This document shows positions 25,772-32,982 of a stretch of 52,635 nt of DNA, piece after piece. Below the pieces are notes generated by a model, which worked only from the letters and a program-made list of their open reading frames with translations, was not told the DNA's origin and did not search any database. Source of the stretch: Planctomycetota bacterium (lineage in GTDB: Bacteria; Planctomycetota; Planctomycetia; Gemmatales; Gemmataceae). The stretch spans positions 1-52,635 of the forward strand of contig VGZI01000020.1 in NCBI GenBank assembly GCA_016872605.1, read 5' to 3'. Made by a program: the position numbers and the translations under genes. Within the stretch, counting starts at the first letter, position 1. Each line of letters begins with the position of its first letter.

Positions 25772-26479
25772 ATGATCCCGCCGTTTCCTCAACTCGACTA
25801 CCTGATCATCGCCTGCCATCCCGATGACGCGGAGATCGGCTGCGGCGGAGCGATTTTGTCGCTCAAAGCGAACGGCGCCAAGGTCGGCGTGCTCGATCTG
25901 ACCGATGGCGAACCGACGCCGCATGGCTCCCTTGAAATTCGTCGACGAGAGATGATGGCGGCCACGGCAATCCTGGACCTCGATTGGCGCAGTCAGCTGA
26001 ACTTGCCCAACCGTTCGCTCGTTGCCGACCTCGATGCGCGCCGCCTCGTCGCCGGCATGATTCGCGAATTGCGGCCACGCGTGCTGATCACGCACTACTG
26101 GGAGGACGCCCACCCTGATCACGTGGCCGCCAGTGCCCTGGTCGACGCAGCTCGGTTCTGGGCAAAGCTCACGAAGACCACATTGCCGGGCGAACCGCAC
26201 TATCCGGAAAAGATTCTCTACTTCCCCAGCATGCATTTGCATCTGCACGTAAAACCCTCGTTCATTCTTGACATTACACCGCATCACGAACGCAAACTCG
26301 AGGCGTTGCGCTGCTATCATTCACAGTTTATCGCCGGTCGGTCGAGCACCCCGCCGACGATCTTCGATGACATCACCGCGCGCGCTCGCTACTTCGGCTG
26401 GCTGATCGGCGCCATGTACGGCGAACCCTTCCTGTGCCGCGAGGAAGTCGGCGTGCGGGATTTGCAGCAACTTTCATGA
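25772..26479 (+). CDS. bshB1: Bacillithiol biosynthesis deacetylase BshB1-like (PIG-L family)
   Basis: 235 residues, the usual length. The zinc motif HPDD is at 16-19 (ACHPDDAEIGCGG) and the second His pair in HYWEDAHPDHVAAS near 107-121. BshB1-type signature: DLTDGEPTPHGSLEIR, a C-terminal region with KLEALRCYHSQF and GMYGEPF-like ending. The enzyme removes acetate from GlcNAc-malate to give GlcN-malate for bacillithiol. BshA and BshC genes are not in the window. It stands alone after a palindrome; ATG 25772 has a weak ribosome site. Alternative: another LmbE-family deacetylase. Confidence 0.8.
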   Translation: MIPPFPQLDYLIIACHPDDAEIGCGGAILSLKANGAKVGVLDLTDGEPTPHGSLEIRRREMMAATAILDLDWRSQLNLPNRSLVADLDARRLVAGMIRELRPRVLITHYWEDAHPDHVAASALVDAARFWAKLTKTTLPGEPHYPEKILYFPSMHLHLHVKPSFILDITPHHERKLEALRCYHSQFIAGRSSTPPTIFDDITARARYFGWLIGAMYGEPFLCREEVGVRDLQQLS

Positions 26480-26689
26480 ATTCTCGCCTTCCGCGCGAAA
26501 AATGGGCAAACTCTTCCGCGCGGACGGAACCTGTCGGTACCTGGTTGCGCCGCTTTCCCAACCCATCACGAAGTTGTCGCGCCCCTCAGACGATAACACG
26601 TCTAGCAGAGCATCCGAGAGGGTACCACCAAGGCGGCATCCCGGGGTTTATCCTTGGGCACACGGGGCAGGTGCCATTTGCCTAGCGAA
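26480..26689. other. Noncoding stretch before the small gene and xerC
   Basis: About 210 bases with a run GAAAAATGGGC and a local GGTACC-containing segment, but no convincing gene, hairpin or promoter that I can name. Confidence 0.4.
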
Positions 26690-26935
26690 TTGAATGTGCT
26701 GGCGCTCGTCAAAGGTCCCGAGCACTACATCTTCGTATACGACGACGACAGCCGACCGCATCTGATCGACACCTTTCGCGATCAGGCGGCCGACCCCGAC
26801 CTGAGCCTATCGTGGTTCGACGCGATGGTGCTGACGACGAAAGCGCGGGAGCAAGCGACCATGGAGGCGACGCCGCTGCCGCCGAGCGAGTCGTCCAATC
26901 GTTGCACGCGCGGTGATGCCTGGCCTAACGATTGA
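26690..26935 (+). CDS. Small conserved-looking protein upstream of xerC, TTG start
   Basis: 81 residues from TTG 26690 (MNVLALVKGPEHYIFVYDD...). The acidic turn YDDDSRPHLIDTF and WFDAMVLTTKAREQA resemble small soluble proteins I associate with planctomycete genomes, but I know no function. The frame is open from ATG 26654, yet those first 12 residues look unnatural (MGTRGRCHLPSE). xerC begins 18 bases after its stop, so they may be cotranscribed. Confidence 0.6.
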   Translation: MNVLALVKGPEHYIFVYDDDSRPHLIDTFRDQAADPDLSLSWFDAMVLTTKAREQATMEATPLPPSESSNRCTRGDAWPND

Positions 26936-26952
26936 ATGCGGACTGGTGATCG

Positions 26953-27882
26953 ATGGACGAAGCCGTAGCCGAGTTCTTGCGTTCTCTGGCACTGGAGAAA
27001 AACGCGTCCGAATTGACGGTGAAATCGTATCGAGAGGACCTATTGCAGGTAATCGGTTTTTTTGCCGAGCGGTATCCCGGTCAAAGATTGACGCCTGACC
27101 AGGTTACGAGCCGGCACCTGCGAGCGTTCACCGTTTGGCTTCACGAGCAGGAGTACGCCAAGACGACGATCGCCCGGCGCATTGCCGCGGTGCGCACCTG
27201 GTTCAAGTTCCTGTGCCGTCAGGGGTCGGTGAGCGCCAACCCGGCGGAAGGACTGCGAGCGCCGCGGCAGGACAAGAAGCTGCCTCACTTTTTGTCGGTG
27301 AAGGCGCTCGAGCAGTTGTTGCAAGCGCCGCCGGCGGACAATCCGTTCGGCCTGCGCGATCGAGCAATGCTGGAGATTCTGTATTCCGCCGGTTTGCGCG
27401 TCAGTGAACTGACCGGGCTGAATCTTGCCGACCTCGATCTCGACGCTGGCGTGGCCACGATTCGGGGCAAAGGCAAGAAGGAGCGCATCGCGTTCCTTGG
27501 GAGCGCGGCTCTCAAGGCACTGAACACCTGGTTGCGTGCTCGGGATGTTGTGCTGGCCGAGCGCATTGGCATTGCGGGCAAGACACCGGACGCCGTGTTC
27601 TTGAACAAGAATGCCACGCGACTGACGAGTCGCAGCGTCGGTCGGTTGCTTGAAAAATACCTCGCTCAAGCGGGGCTCGATCCGCGCACTAGCCCGCACA
27701 CGCTGCGGCACAGCTTCGCAACGCACCTGCTCGACAACGGAGCCGACATCCGCAGCGTGCAGGAGCTGCTCGGGCACAGCAGTTTGGCGACAACCCAGGT
27801 GTACACGCACGTGACGACGCAACGATTGAAGGATAGTTACGACAAAGCTCACCCGCGGGCCAAGAAGGCACGCAGCGGGTGA
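26953..27882 (+). CDS. xerC: Tyrosine recombinase XerC/XerD-like
   Basis: 309 residues, standard for Xer proteins. N-terminal SAM-like core-binding domain (residues 1-100, TVKSYREDLLQVIGFF) and catalytic domain with the full set Arg149 (AGLRVSEL), Lys near 173-175, His249 and Arg252 (HTLRHSFATHLL), His275 (LGHSS) and nucleophile Tyr284 (QVYTHV). It resolves chromosome dimers at dif together with a partner. The lack of nearby att sites, integrase-linked cargo or phage genes makes a housekeeping role most likely. C versus D cannot be told apart safely. Confidence 0.88.
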   Translation: MDEAVAEFLRSLALEKNASELTVKSYREDLLQVIGFFAERYPGQRLTPDQVTSRHLRAFTVWLHEQEYAKTTIARRIAAVRTWFKFLCRQGSVSANPAEGLRAPRQDKKLPHFLSVKALEQLLQAPPADNPFGLRDRAMLEILYSAGLRVSELTGLNLADLDLDAGVATIRGKGKKERIAFLGSAALKALNTWLRARDVVLAERIGIAGKTPDAVFLNKNATRLTSRSVGRLLEKYLAQAGLDPRTSPHTLRHSFATHLLDNGADIRSVQELLGHSSLATTQVYTHVTTQRLKDSYDKAHPRAKKARSG

Positions 27883-27910
27883 GCGTCCGATTGACAGCGA
27901 GGAAACCTCG

Positions 27911-29074
27911 ATGGTTGACCGCAAGACTAGCTGGCGTTGGATCGTGGGTTGCAGCCTCCTCGCCGCTCTCGCTCCTTCGGCGCCGTGCCAAGAAGCTGGC
28001 GCGATCAACTGGCGTACGGACTACAACGCGGCCCGCAAGGAGGCCGAAGCGAAAAAACTGCCGCTCCTCATCGACTTCTGGCGTCCCGCTTGTCCGCCCT
28101 GCGAGCGCATGGAGCAAACTACGTTTCGCGATCCGCGCATCATGACCGCGCTGACCAACAAATTCATCCCACTCAAGATCAACGGGCTGGAAAGTTCTGA
28201 GTTGGCGTCGTTTCTCAAAATCAATTCGTTCCCGACCGTCGTTCTCGCGACGCCAGAAGGCCGCATCGTCTCCGACCCCATGATCGGCTATCACGACGCC
28301 GACTTTCTGCACGACAAGCTTCAGGCCGTGATCGCATCGTTGACTCCGTCCGACACGATGAAGCGCGACTTCGAGAACGCCTTGAAATGGGATGCGGCCG
28401 GCGATTTCACACGGGCTATTTCCGCGGTGCGAACGATTCTTGACAACGAAAAGGCCCGAACGCTGCACAAGGACGCTACCGACCTCCTGCAGCGCATCGA
28501 AAAACGTGCCGAGATCCAGCTGACCCGAGCGCGGGAACTCAAAGACAAGGGGCAAATCGCGGAGTCCCTTGAGGTCCTCACCGAAGCCCAACGCTTGTTC
28601 GCCGGCCTGCAAGCAAGCAAGGACGCGGGGGAGATGATCATCAAGATTGCTCAAAGCAACTCGCAGCTTAAGGCCGAACAACGCAGTCGGCGAGCACTGG
28701 AATTGCTTGGGCAAGCACGGGATTTCTACAAAACCAAGGATTACATTCCGTGCCTGGATCGCTGCGAGGTGATCCTCGGCAACTACGGGGACTTGCCCGA
28801 AGGGCAGCAAGCATTCGCCCTCGCGGCGGAGATCAAGAATAATCCGGAATGGCTACAGAACGCCGCTGACGTGATGACCGATCGGTTGGGCGGACTCTAC
28901 CTGGCCCTCGCCGATAGCTACTTGAAACGCGGAGAAGTAAAGAAGGCCGAGTTCTATCTGAAACGGGTTGTCCAGGCCTTCCCCGGATCGCGATTGGCGG
29001 AATCGGCACAAATTCGGTTGGCCCAGCTGCAAAGCACGTCCCCGGTGCGAGACCCGATGAGCGCTGGCCCGTAA
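27911..29074 (+). CDS. Thioredoxin-fold protein with TPR-like tail, exported
   Basis: 387 residues. Signal peptide (RWIVGCSLLAALAPSAPC, residues 9-26), then a thioredoxin fold with active site FWRPACPPC (Cys61 and Cys64) and a cis-Pro strand NSFPTVVLATPEG near 105-117. Residues 150-370 are helical, with coiled Lys/Glu-rich stretches and a C-terminal TPR pair (YLALADSYLKRGEVKKAEFYLKR). CPPC suggests an oxidase/reductase of the periplasm. GAGG precedes ATG 27911. Downstream is a dispersed repeat, not a partner gene. Confidence 0.85.
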   Translation: MVDRKTSWRWIVGCSLLAALAPSAPCQEAGAINWRTDYNAARKEAEAKKLPLLIDFWRPACPPCERMEQTTFRDPRIMTALTNKFIPLKINGLESSELASFLKINSFPTVVLATPEGRIVSDPMIGYHDADFLHDKLQAVIASLTPSDTMKRDFENALKWDAAGDFTRAISAVRTILDNEKARTLHKDATDLLQRIEKRAEIQLTRARELKDKGQIAESLEVLTEAQRLFAGLQASKDAGEMIIKIAQSNSQLKAEQRSRRALELLGQARDFYKTKDYIPCLDRCEVILGNYGDLPEGQQAFALAAEIKNNPEWLQNAADVMTDRLGGLYLALADSYLKRGEVKKAEFYLKRVVQAFPGSRLAESAQIRLAQLQSTSPVRDPMSAGP

Positions 29075-29075
29075 A

Positions 29076-29161
29076 CGAGGGACGAGGGGCAACGGACGAG
29101 GGACGAAAGCGTGTCCCGCTTCGGACACCACCCCTCACCCCTCGCCCATCGCCCCTCGACT
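29076..29161. repeat. GACGAGGG repeat region, imperfect inverted repeat
   Basis: Left side ACGAGGGACGAGGGGCAACG-like block at 29076-29106, right side CACCCCTCGCCCATCGCCCCTCGACT-like block at 29127-29161. Sits between converging genes, so may also stop transcription. Confidence 0.6.
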
Positions 29162-29177
29162 CGGGTCGCACGAACCG

Positions 29178-29489
29178 TTATCGCGCAAGACGAGCCCGCA
29201 GACGGGCGAGCAGGCCCATGCGGGGCTGAGCAGTCGTCGTGGTCGCGGGAGTCGTGGCCGTCGCCGGTTGAACCGTCGAGCTGGTCGTGGAAGCGGCCGG
29301 CATGACTCTCATCATGCCACGGCGATCACGCAGACGCGCCAGCAATCCGCCGCGCGGCGCCATGCGCGTCATCGTGCTTGATTGAACCACCGTCGTCTTC
29401 GGGGCCGCCAGTTGTTCCTGGGCCGAGGCCGCATCCGGCAGGAAGCTGATCGCTACCGCTGCGACGCACGCCAAAATCCAATTCCTCAT
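29178..29489 (-). CDS. Small exported protein with duplicated LLARLR motif
   Basis: 103 residues from ATG 29489, with AAGGAG upstream. A clear signal peptide (WILACVAAVAISFLPDAASA) precedes a Thr/Ala/Gln linker. A GGLLARLRDRRG unit and a C-terminal MGLLARLRARLAR unit are near-duplicates separated by a Thr/Pro-rich stretch. The mature protein is Arg-rich with no Cys. I do not recognise a family; a binding or structural role at the cell surface is conceivable. Confidence 0.6.
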   Translation of the reverse strand: MRNWILACVAAVAISFLPDAASAQEQLAAPKTTVVQSSTMTRMAPRGGLLARLRDRRGMMRVMPAASTTSSTVQPATATTPATTTTAQPRMGLLARLRARLAR

Positions 29490-29662
29490 GATGCAACTCC
29501 TTCTGATGGGATATCCAATCGTTGACAACACCCAAGGCGAAACCTATCGCCGAGCCGGTGCGAACGTTCGAAGCATTTTATGGAAAACGACCGCGTTGGT
29601 CAGGTTTTTCAGTACAAGTTAGGCAGAAAATTGACCGCAGGCGTTCAGCGGGAAAACCTGGT

Positions 29663-31039
29663 CTATGCCAAGATCGGCAACACACGGCCATCGGTGATCG
29701 CATAGGCCCGACCCGTGTTGTCCTGAAGGTGCGAATCGAGCGGAATGCCCAGGGCTTGGAAGATCGTGGCGTGCACGTCGGCGGGGCCGGTCGGATTGTC
29801 GCGGGGCTCGGCGCCGAGACGATCGGAGCTGCCGTACACCGTGCCGCCGCGCACGCCGCCGCCGGCCAAGAAGATCGAGAAGACGTTCGGATAGTGATCC
29901 CGCCCGGCCCCGCCGTTAATCCTTGGCGTGCGGCCAAAATCGGTCAGCATCACGACCAGCGTGTCGTCGAGTCGCCCACGTTCCGCCAGGTCGCCAAGCA
30001 ACGCACTGGCGGCGCGATCGAACGGGGGCAAGAGATCGCGTTTGAGCCGATTGAAGTTGTTCCCGTGCGTGTCCCAGTGATCGCCTGCCGCCCCGTTGAG
30101 ATCGCCGGCGGCACAGACGACGGTGACGATCGGCACGCCCGCCTCGGTGAGCCGCCGGGCGAGCAGCACGCTTTGGCCGCAGAGGTGATCGCCATACTGA
30201 TCGCGCACACGCATCGGCTCGCGGTCGAGGTTGAACGCCGCCTGCACGGTCGAGCTGAGCAGCATGTCCGACGCCATGCGGCGATAATGCTCATGGTTCG
30301 CCGCCGCCGGCGTGAAGCCTTGATCGATGACGCTGGTAAGCCCTTGCCGAGCGGTAAGACGTGGCGAATCGACGCCGTCGGCTTGCTGCAAGACCATGGC
30401 GCCGAGGTCGCGCGAGACGCCGCCCCACGGCCGACCGCGATCGGGCCGCACGATCACCGGATCGGCCTGCGACCCCAGGAAGCCCGCGTTGTCGCCGGCC
30501 TGCAAAGTGTTGTTGTCAACCAGCGGATACGGCAGCTGGACCGCGTGCGGAAACCCCGCCGGCGCTCGGCGAAAACGCGACACCATCGCCCCCAGGCAAG
30601 GCCAATCGGCACGCGACGGCGGCAGATTGACCGCCACCTCCGCCGCAAACGGCGCATGCCCCGTGATCGCCCAGTACATCCCCTTGCCATGCGCGCTCGA
30701 GCGATGATGCATCGAGCGAATGATGGCCAGCTTGTCCGTGTGCCGAGCCAGGCGCGGAATGTGCTCGCCGACGAAGATGCCCGGAACCGCCGTCGCAATC
30801 GGATTGAACTCGCCGCGATACTCCGACGGCGCATTCGGCTTGAGGTCCCACGTCTCGTGATGGCTCATCCCGCCCCAGCAATACAGCACGATGCACGCCC
30901 GAGCCGACCCCTGACCCTTGTCCCCTCTCCACGAGGGAGAGGGGTAAGGGGTGAGGGTGCTCGCCTGCAAAAACGCCGGCAGCGACAGACCGAGTCCGCC
31001 CAACGACAATTTCAAAAAATCCCGGCGTGCAAACGTCAT
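29663..31039 (-). CDS. DUF1501 protein, Tat-exported (copy 2), with repeat insert after the leader
   Basis: 458 residues from ATG 31039. Tat leader FARRDFLKLSLGGLGLSLPAFLQAS, then an 18-residue segment (28-45) encoded by a palindromic repeat, then the domain start ACIVLYCWGGMSHHETWDLKPN. Later landmarks: VGEHIPRLARHTDKLAIIRSM, WDTHGNNF near 340 and TDFGRTPRINGGAGRDHYP, typical for DUF1501. Probably a periplasmic hydrolase-like protein of unknown substrate. Ribosome site is weak (GAGAG). No DUF1549/DUF1553 neighbour. Confidence 0.9.
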   Translation of the reverse strand: MTFARRDFLKLSLGGLGLSLPAFLQASTLTPYPSPSWRGDKGQGSARACIVLYCWGGMSHHETWDLKPNAPSEYRGEFNPIATAVPGIFVGEHIPRLARHTDKLAIIRSMHHRSSAHGKGMYWAITGHAPFAAEVAVNLPPSRADWPCLGAMVSRFRRAPAGFPHAVQLPYPLVDNNTLQAGDNAGFLGSQADPVIVRPDRGRPWGGVSRDLGAMVLQQADGVDSPRLTARQGLTSVIDQGFTPAAANHEHYRRMASDMLLSSTVQAAFNLDREPMRVRDQYGDHLCGQSVLLARRLTEAGVPIVTVVCAAGDLNGAAGDHWDTHGNNFNRLKRDLLPPFDRAASALLGDLAERGRLDDTLVVMLTDFGRTPRINGGAGRDHYPNVFSIFLAGGGVRGGTVYGSSDRLGAEPRDNPTGPADVHATIFQALGIPLDSHLQDNTGRAYAITDGRVLPILA

Positions 31040-31555
31040 GAAAAACTCTCTCGGATGGAGAGAAGGCAGGTTGATGTGATTATGCACGGTTACGGCGAAG
31101 TGTCAAGCGTATTCCGTTGGCGAGCCGAACCGCGTAAGCGGTCGGGCGATAGCCGCGACCGTTCGGCGCCTCGAAGGGGGCGCAAACATGACAGCCCAGG
31201 CCAAACGCAGCGCCGCCCTGGGAAAGTGACCCGCAGGCCGGCAAGCCCTGAAAGGGCGGCACACGCGGCCACCAGCGTTTGTTGCGCCCTTTCAGGGCTT
31301 GGTCCGGATAGGTACTTTTACCCAAGGCGGTGCTGCGCTTGCCCTGGGCTAACTTGTTGCGCCCCTTCGGGGCAAGAGATAGCTCTACTTCGAGGTGCGC
31401 GAGCGGGCTAGCGCACGCCTCGCTTTTTGTGGATTGGTTTACGCCAACGTCACTAGTTGCGATGCAATTCTCAACCGGCCGCATGCGCGGCTCGGCTCGC
31501 CATGCGAACGCATACGCATAAAGTACTCCTCGACTACCACCCACGGAACTTGCCA
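31040..31555. repeat. Repeat-rich stretch between divergent genes
   Basis: No gene is recognised in about 500 bases. Pieces that look repeated: GGCGAGCCGAACCGCGTAAG at 31115-31140 with GGCTCGGCTCGCC at 31490-31503; GCCCTGAAAGGGCGGC at 31245-31262 and its complement GCCCTTTCAGGGC at 31287-31299; and GCGCCCCTTCGGGGC near 31360. A hairpin with five T follows at 31391-31428 (CGAGGTGCGC with GCGCACGCCTCG), terminator-like, but no plus-strand gene precedes it. Confidence 0.55.
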
Positions 31556-32881
31556 ATGACCACCAACAAACTTCGTGCCGGGATGATCGGCATGGGGATG
31601 ATCTTTGACGACACCTATCGCCCGTTCTTCGAGCGGGTGCATGCCGACGGGATGTTTCGCCGCGATTTCGGGCTGATCGAAGTCGAACTGAGCGGCGTGG
31701 CGAGCCGGACCGGAGCGCGGGCACAGAAGTATCGGCAAGCGGCGGGGAATCGCATCGGACCGTTCGTCAGCTTTTCGGGGACGGATGCGGCGCAGCAACT
31801 GTTGCCGCATGTCGATGTCGTGTGCGTCGCGACGCCGGACGATCGGCACTTCGAGGCGGCGCGGCTGGCTCTCGAAGCGGGCAAGCATGTGCTCATCGAA
31901 AAACCATCTGTGCTCACGCTGCAAGAACTCGACCAACTCGACCAGCTTGCCCGAAAGCAAAACGTGCTCGCCAAGGTCGTTTACCACAAGCTGGCCGATC
32001 CCGATCACAAAAAGCTGCGAACGCACTACGTCGACGGCAATCTTCGCCACGTCAACAACGGATATTGCACGCTCCTGGAGCCGAAGTCGATCAGCGGCAG
32101 CCAGTTTGCTGAGTGGATTCAGGGCCGCAATCCGGGGACGTATGTCGCGGTGCATTACATCAAGCTGATTGACTTCACCTTCGGTGATCGTAGCCCTCAC
32201 GCTCCGCGTGAGGAATCCGTCACGCGAAGCCTGACGCCTACGAACTGGCGTCTCGCCCGCATCACGTGCAATGGGCAGCGCGGGATCGTCGGGTCGGCCG
32301 CGGGCAGCACGTGGGACTCGGTGCAACTGCAAGTCGTCTACGCCTACCCCGACGGCCGAGAGGCGGCGTTCGATATTCACACGAGCTGGGTCACGCCGGA
32401 CAACTTCCCCGGTTACGTCGATCAAGAGGTGCAGTTCCGATTCGACAACGGCGTCTGGAACGCGCATCAACGCAAGCGCGGCGTCGAGATGACGATCGAA
32501 GGCCGCACGCCCGGTGAATTCAAGATCACGCCGAATCACCATTACAACGGCAGCTTCATCGAGCCGTGGGGCGAACGCACACAGCGCGGCTACGGCGTTG
32601 AGATCATCCAGAAGTTCTTCGAGGAAGTCGCCTACGTCGAGTTCGGCGGTCCGAGCGACCAACGGCTGCAGCGATTGTCGGCCATGCGCGGGCTGACGTA
32701 CAACGACGTGAGCGCCGACCGCAACACCGTCGCCATTGTCCAGGCGATGGAGGCGCTGTTGTTCCGGCAAGCAGCGGGTCAACCAGGCTGCGTCGTCGAA
32801 GTCAACACGCCGCGCGGCGGCTTGGTCCTGCTCACGCCGGGCAAGAGCGAGGCTACTGTTTTGTATGCGGAGCGCGTTTGA
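31556..32881 (+). CDS. Gfo/Idh/MocA family oxidoreductase with repeat insert
   Basis: 441 residues from ATG 31556. N-terminal Rossmann start AGMIGMGMIFDDTYRPFFERV, nucleotide-binding region, VCVATPDDRHFEAARLALEAGKHVLIEKPSVLT with the EKP motif of the family, and a C-terminal Gfo/Idh fold. Residues near 210-228 (SPHAPREESVTRSLT) are not expected in this fold; they are encoded by a palindromic repeat in frame, so the loop may be tolerated. The enzyme probably oxidises a sugar or inositol-like compound with NAD(P). Next to an aminotransferase, which suggests an amino-sugar or polyol-amine pathway; unproven. Confidence 0.8.
   Translation: MTTNKLRAGMIGMGMIFDDTYRPFFERVHADGMFRRDFGLIEVELSGVASRTGARAQKYRQAAGNRIGPFVSFSGTDAAQQLLPHVDVVCVATPDDRHFEAARLALEAGKHVLIEKPSVLTLQELDQLDQLARKQNVLAKVVYHKLADPDHKKLRTHYVDGNLRHVNNGYCTLLEPKSISGSQFAEWIQGRNPGTYVAVHYIKLIDFTFGDRSPHAPREESVTRSLTPTNWRLARITCNGQRGIVGSAAGSTWDSVQLQVVYAYPDGREAAFDIHTSWVTPDNFPGYVDQEVQFRFDNGVWNAHQRKRGVEMTIEGRTPGEFKITPNHHYNGSFIEPWGERTQRGYGVEIIQKFFEEVAYVEFGGPSDQRLQRLSAMRGLTYNDVSADRNTVAIVQAMEALLFRQAAGQPGCVVEVNTPRGGLVLLTPGKSEATVLYAERV
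32184..32240. repeat. Palindromic repeat inside the Gfo/Idh gene
   Basis: Core CCTCACGC/GCGTGAGG (32195-32212), followed by a CACGCGAAGC block. Translates to SPHAPREESVTRS in the gene frame. The peptide is one I associate with planctomycete proteins, so this is a mobile element type rather than a private sequence. Confidence 0.65.
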
Positions 32882-32882
32882 C

Positions 32883-32943
32883 GTCAGAGCCTGAAGCGTA
32901 AGCGAAGGTTGCGCCGTCCTTCGCTTGCGCTTCAGGCTCTGAC
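32883..32943. repeat. AGAGCCTG...CAGGCTCT palindrome family, copy 2
   Basis: GTCAGAGCCTGAAGCG at 32883-32898 and CGCTTCAGGCTCTGAC at 32928-32943 are exactly complementary (16 bases). Starts directly after the oxidoreductase stop codon. Confidence 0.85.
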
Positions 32944-32953
32944 GCGAATCGCA

Positions 32954-32959
32954 TATAAT
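32954..32959 (+). promoter_or_regulatory. Probable -10 box (TATAAT) of the aminotransferase gene
   Basis: TATAAT, 24 bases before ATG 32983, gives a 5' leader of about 17 bases. A weak -35 (TTCAGG, 32931-32936) lies 17 bases upstream, in the palindrome. Confidence 0.4.
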
Positions 32960-32982
32960 GATCGAAAAACACGGAAATCATA

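Noticed and set aside
26953..27882. Integrase of a mobile island
   Set aside because: Length and motifs fit housekeeping Xer; no direct repeats, cargo or tRNA target is near.
29522..31411. Long plus-strand open frame of 629 codons
   Set aside because: It is antisense to the DUF1501 gene; composition is Arg/His-rich and shows no family motif, as expected from a GC-rich shadow frame.
31391..31428. Rho-independent terminator
   Set aside because: The hairpin and T-run are present, but no plus-strand gene lies upstream; kept only as part of the repeat stretch.
31439..32782. Minus-strand open frame of 447 codons
   Set aside because: Antisense to the Gfo/Idh oxidoreductase; shadow frame.
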